From Prosapia bicincta (taxonomy: Eukaryota > Arthropoda > Insecta > Hemiptera > Cercopidae), in contig JBAIZL010000001.1 in the NCBI GenBank assembly GCA_036971475.1, forward strand, positions 104,970,850 to 105,034,849: a stretch of DNA of 64,000 nucleotides, read 5' to 3'. The translations under genes were made by a program, and so were the position numbers. Positions 23,151 through 64,000 of this stretch are shown in pieces. Each line of letters starts with the position of its first letter. Within the stretch, counting starts at the first letter, position 1. The notes below the pieces were generated by a model, which was not told the DNA's origin, ran no database searches, and was given only the letters and a program-made list of their open reading frames with translations.

Positions 23151-23986
23151 GCCTTAATATCCTGTTCTATTATACATTATGCAGGGGATAAATAGTGTTA
23201 AAATTGCCACAATTGTGACTCACTTCTTGTTATACCACTTCACAAACAGAACTTCACCTTCTGAATCAAAAGTACCTCTTAGCTCTTTAGACAAATCCTT
23301 GGATCCTTCAAAGGACATTTGCACAAACGGTTCTGCCTCAGAGTCTCAGTAGCTCTAAAATCAACATCTCTCAAATGGACAAATAAATTTTCGTTGATAA
23401 AGAGATTGTCGAAATACACTCTGTGGCTCTTAAGCTTTTGATCTGAACCAACAACATGGGACCCTGAAACCATAGTTCTACTTCCTTACCGAAGAACTAC
23501 TTCCTTGTCACAGTATAAATTGAAGTTGAAACAGTATCCACTTGACAGAACTTCGACTGATTCCCCAAGAAACTATATGGCCGGTTTACTTGAAATGTGA
23601 ACAGGCCTTGTTTTCCAAGTATCACACAGAAAAAGACCTGATCCAATTAATCATCAAACACACAACATGAACTCTAAGAACTAATGAGTCATCAAACAAA
23701 TCGCAGACGGCGATCACAGGAAGCAGATGATGCGATAGAAACTCAGCGTCTGATTAAATAAACTGATATCTCATACAAGATAAAAAAGAATCACTCCCTC
23801 CTCTTGAAATATACATTCTGTGAAGCATAATAAATATGTTTTGGCAAACATTTCACATTAAAAATATAATTTTCATTATAAAAAATATGAAAATTACGCG
23901 CAGAGTGTCAGGCTCAAAATGATACTTCCAAACCATACTGTTCCAAGATGCTTGAAAAGGGACATTGGACGCTGGGTGTTAATGGG
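23150..23986 (-). mobile_element. piggyBac relic, minus strand
   Basis: The right end on the minus strand reads TTAACCCATTAACACCC (TTAA 23987-23990), a piggyBac-like terminus. The minus-strand frame 23473-23279 reads KSHRVYFDNLFINENLFVHL and FRATETLRQNRL, matching the conserved HxVYFDNFFTSxxLxxxL...xGTxRxNR core that carries a catalytic Asp. It continues past a frameshift toward FVKWYNKK. The left end was not found; it appears truncated against the PLE fragment at about 23150. Confidence 0.75.
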
Positions 23987-23990
23987 TTAA

Positions 23991-25799
23991 CATAACACTA
24001 GAAAATTTTAATAATTACGGTCAAAGTAGGGTAATGATGCTTATTATTTACAGAGATATTCATAATGAAAGTCATTGACATTTTAAAATTAATAAAAAAT
24101 GTATATAAAATAGGGAATAAAAAAAATTAGTGTCAGTATGCAAATATATATGCTTGCCGCATACATCTTTTCCACAGAATGAGTGCACATATGACACACC
24201 CAAGCAAAACACAGTCATTCACATTTGGCAACAGCTGAAATGAGTAATATAACAAAAAACAAAAACGTCATTCTAAACCATATTGACATTTTTTTAACTT
24301 CACTTGAATGCTTCCTTATAAGCAATAGCGAAACATTTCGTTTACCAACATGAAGTGATATTTATGATCGGCAAAATTTATTTAATAGTTGGTACATTTT
24401 GTCAAAAAGGCAAGTTTAGTAACTAGTGCAAATGCACTCTACTTCTAGAGAAATAAATTATCTAGAGAATAAGGACAAGGACAAATTTTGGGATCTTTTA
24501 GCCATATTAGAGAGGAAATTCCCTTGTAATACCGTCCTGTGATCCTATTTATTCTAATCTGCAACAACCAGCCAAAAAGCTTTTAAATACCATAATAAAC
24601 ACTAATAGTTAAACGTAGATTGATGTAGTGCTGAACTTATTTTTCAGTATCTGGCAATTTAAACTTTACCCCAATATTAAACATAGAATTCTAAATTTCA
24701 TCAAAGAGGTTGATATTACAGTGTCCCAACTATAATTTGACGATGCATCTAAAATTAAGGTATGTACACAGGCATTATGTTCTGAAGCATCAGCAACTGT
24801 GTATTAAATGTGGTGCATTCTTTCTTTCATTGAATATATCGTTTATGTTAGAGGTTATCGTAAGCAGATATTAAACCAGTTGCACTATTTTAAGTACTTT
24901 TGTAAATGCAAAACAAATAAGCATAAATAAAGACAAGTAATTTGACAAATCATGACGTAAAAATTAATAAAATATGATGAAAAATCTTCAAGTAAGAACT
25001 ATTAAAATACAATGTACTTACATGAAAATAAAAATTTATATTCTGTAGTAAAGTATTGTTGAGAATTATTTAATTATTGTTAATTTTAACAAGATGAAAA
25101 AATAAAGTGTTGGAACAAGTAAATTTTCTGGTGTAATTAATAATAACTAAAATTGAACAGTGAGGAATTATTTGATTACAAGTTGTTACTTCCTTGTGTT
25201 TCGAGATCTAAGAAGGGAATTCATTAACATAAACCAAAAGTGTTATAAAAAAAGCTCTCCTCTTTAAAACCCACTTTAAATTGTGCCAAAAAAGTGTTAT
25301 AATAATTCCTCACCATGTAATATAATTATTCATTTCGTTTTTTTATTATAAAATTTAAACCTTAAACTTGTACAAATTATTCTTAGTGGAGAGGTTTCAT
25401 GCTAGTTCAGTGCATTATTTAAGGCTTCTCTAAAGTACAAGCAGAATTTTAAATTGTACCTTTGGAATACAAATTTACTGAACTAAAGTAAAGACATCTG
25501 CTGAGAAATTTCAGTAATTCGGTGATTTAAATCAAGTTTTTAATCATAATAATAGTGAAGTATATACCTCAAGATAAAAAAAATAAGAATTAATATATCA
25601 AATTCTTTGCAATAAAATTATGTTTATATATTTGTCTGCAAAGTGCAGGTTATTTCGGTATTGGTTATTAGGTGATTTAAATAAATTAGTTATATAATTC
25701 CAAAAATTATAAGGTCATGCTAAAAATATTTTTTTAAATTTTTATAAAATTTCTATAAACACTTTTCACTCTGAAATGGAAAAACCAAATGGAGCACAA
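23991..25799. other. Spacer, nothing recognised
   Basis: AT-rich sequence with only short random frames on both strands. Confidence 0.5.
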
Positions 25800-25950
25800 C
25801 TTATATGATAAGTAATTATTTAATAACTGAGTGAGATTCGTAAATGAAACGATTGTTTCAAAACATGTCAGTTTTAAAGTATTCTCTCAGTTATGCAATA
25901 ATTACTTATAGTTTAATTAGTGAATTGAATGAAGATGATTAAAACAAACA
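25800..25950. mobile_element. Small fold-back element, family of 17583
   Basis: Arms ATAAGTAATTATT...AACTGAGTGAGA (about 25807-25835) and TCTCTCAGTTAT...AATTACTTAT (about 25883-25910). The sequence after the right arm, TAGTTTAATTAGTGAATTGA, parallels the sequence after the 17583-17836 element, and the loop shares TTCGTAAA and AACGATTGTTT with its arms. Confidence 0.65.
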
Positions 25951-26466
25951 ACTTATATATTATTAGATAATACAAACATTAGATGATGATAAAAACATAT
26001 ATACTGTGAATATGTGTTCCATATAATTCTTTTTTTTTTAAATTACAAGAGTAAGTTTTAGAGTAAAAATTATTAATGTTTTTTTTAAGTTATTTTATTT
26101 TATAATACTTGTTAACTTTTAGTGTCTGTAAGATTTTAAAAATTTTAGCTTACTTATACACACTAGATAACCATATTTTTACACTCAAAAATTCATAAGC
26201 ATGTTTAACAATAACTGGATTTATATCAGAAATAAAACATATTTCAATAAGTATACGTGTAACAAATGAGAATATTGAAATTTGATTATTTTTTTATCAA
26301 ATTTCACAGATTATTTTGTTTTTATTCAACAAAAAACTAAAATGATTTGGATTAGAAACGGAATTTCATAAATATAGTGATACCCAACACAAATTTTAAG
26401 AAATCTGCCCAATTCCCTTAAAATAAACAAATAACACAAGTTTTATGTACAAAGTATACTTTGATG

Positions 26467-63313
<36,847 letters not shown>

Positions 63314-64000
63314 CTAAATATAAATAAGTCATAAAAGTCAACACAATAATCACGTACTATCAGTACCTTACAAATATTTTATAAACATGCTAATTAACAT
63401 GAAAATCAATTTTATTCTGCTTTCAAAATAAAATTATCTTGTGTAAATAAATAAGAAGCCTATTTTTTTATTTTTAAATACTTTTTTCAGCCATAAAAGT
63501 ACATTAATATCATACACATTTTTATTTATGAAATTATTATTAACATTCTACAAAACAATAAACAAAAAAATTTCTTCTGTGTGGTTAGTTGCCTAAAAAT
63601 CTAGAACCACTACTATGGCACTTAAATAAATATAATTAGAGTCATAATTGTGAATAGCAATTGAAATTTTAATAAATAATAAAAAATTTGCTACAAAAAT
63701 TGATAAATTTCAACTTTTAGTTACTTTTCTTGAAGTAGTAACTACTATTCGTTAAAATTTTCTATGAATATTATACAAATAATCATGATGTTTGCAAACA
63801 TATTTGTATTACAAATAAATAAAACAACACTTGTTGTAAACAATGTCACACTGCTTCATGTCTACCAATGTCTACTTATCAATTGATATTTTATTTAATG
63901 ATTATATTTAATTACATTCAAATCAGTCAATCTTATCCAAAGTTGACTCCACCAATTTTTTATTTGTCAGCATCTCGCAAAAACAGCCCATGCCTCCATG

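Noticed and set aside
63900..64000. Further upstream VPS50 exon at the window edge
   Set aside because: The minus-strand frame at the edge does not match the expected preceding VPS50 segment and lacks a usable donor.

Overview
This window is nuclear DNA of an animal. It is strongly AT-rich, carries long (TA)n arrays, has a gene split by multi-kilobase introns with GT-AG borders, and is packed with decayed transposons. The conserved protein-coding exons diverge from the vertebrate sequence about as an invertebrate gene would. The mix of Penelope-like elements, Tigger/pogo, hAT, piggyBac, Harbinger and mariner relics fits an arthropod; a chelicerate such as a horseshoe crab is a guess, not a demonstration.

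The one confidently identified gene is VPS50 (syndetin, CCDC132) on the minus strand. Eleven exons between 63313 and 26467 encode roughly the C-terminal 530 residues up to the stop codon; the N-terminal half lies beyond 64000. A short plus-strand terminal exon at 1073-1287 ends in a double-stranded-RNA-binding-like motif and would converge on VPS50 across about 25 kb of TE-filled spacer.

Layout. 1-5.2 kb: Tigger relic, dsRBD-like exon, TTAA-type MITEs, an internally deleted piggyBac with intact TTAA duplications, and a hAT relic. 6.08-6.59 kb: 39-bp minisatellite. 10.8-13 kb: Tigger copy split by a Harbinger derivative carrying a MADF-like ORF. 16-19 kb: pogo-like MITE and fold-back elements. 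19-21.7 kb: Penelope-like element (PLE) with RT and GIY-YIG endonuclease, an inverted duplication of its endonuclease end and inverted pLTRs. 22.8-24 kb: PLE and piggyBac relics. 26.5-63.3 kb: VPS50, whose introns hold a solo LTR and a gag-only LTR element, a second Tigger, a mariner relic, a 2.7-kb hAT with perfect 8-bp target duplication, several PLEs, a 1.5-kb minisatellite, and repeated 211-bp palindromes joined through (TA)n to PLE termini.

The most unusual material is the recurring palindrome-(TA)n-PLE-terminus cassette, in which differences between copies are mirrored in both arms, and a hammerhead-like CTGANGA-hairpin-GAAA motif found in several otherwise unrelated PLE or fold-back sequences. 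No rRNA, tRNA, CRISPR array or prokaryotic operon was seen.
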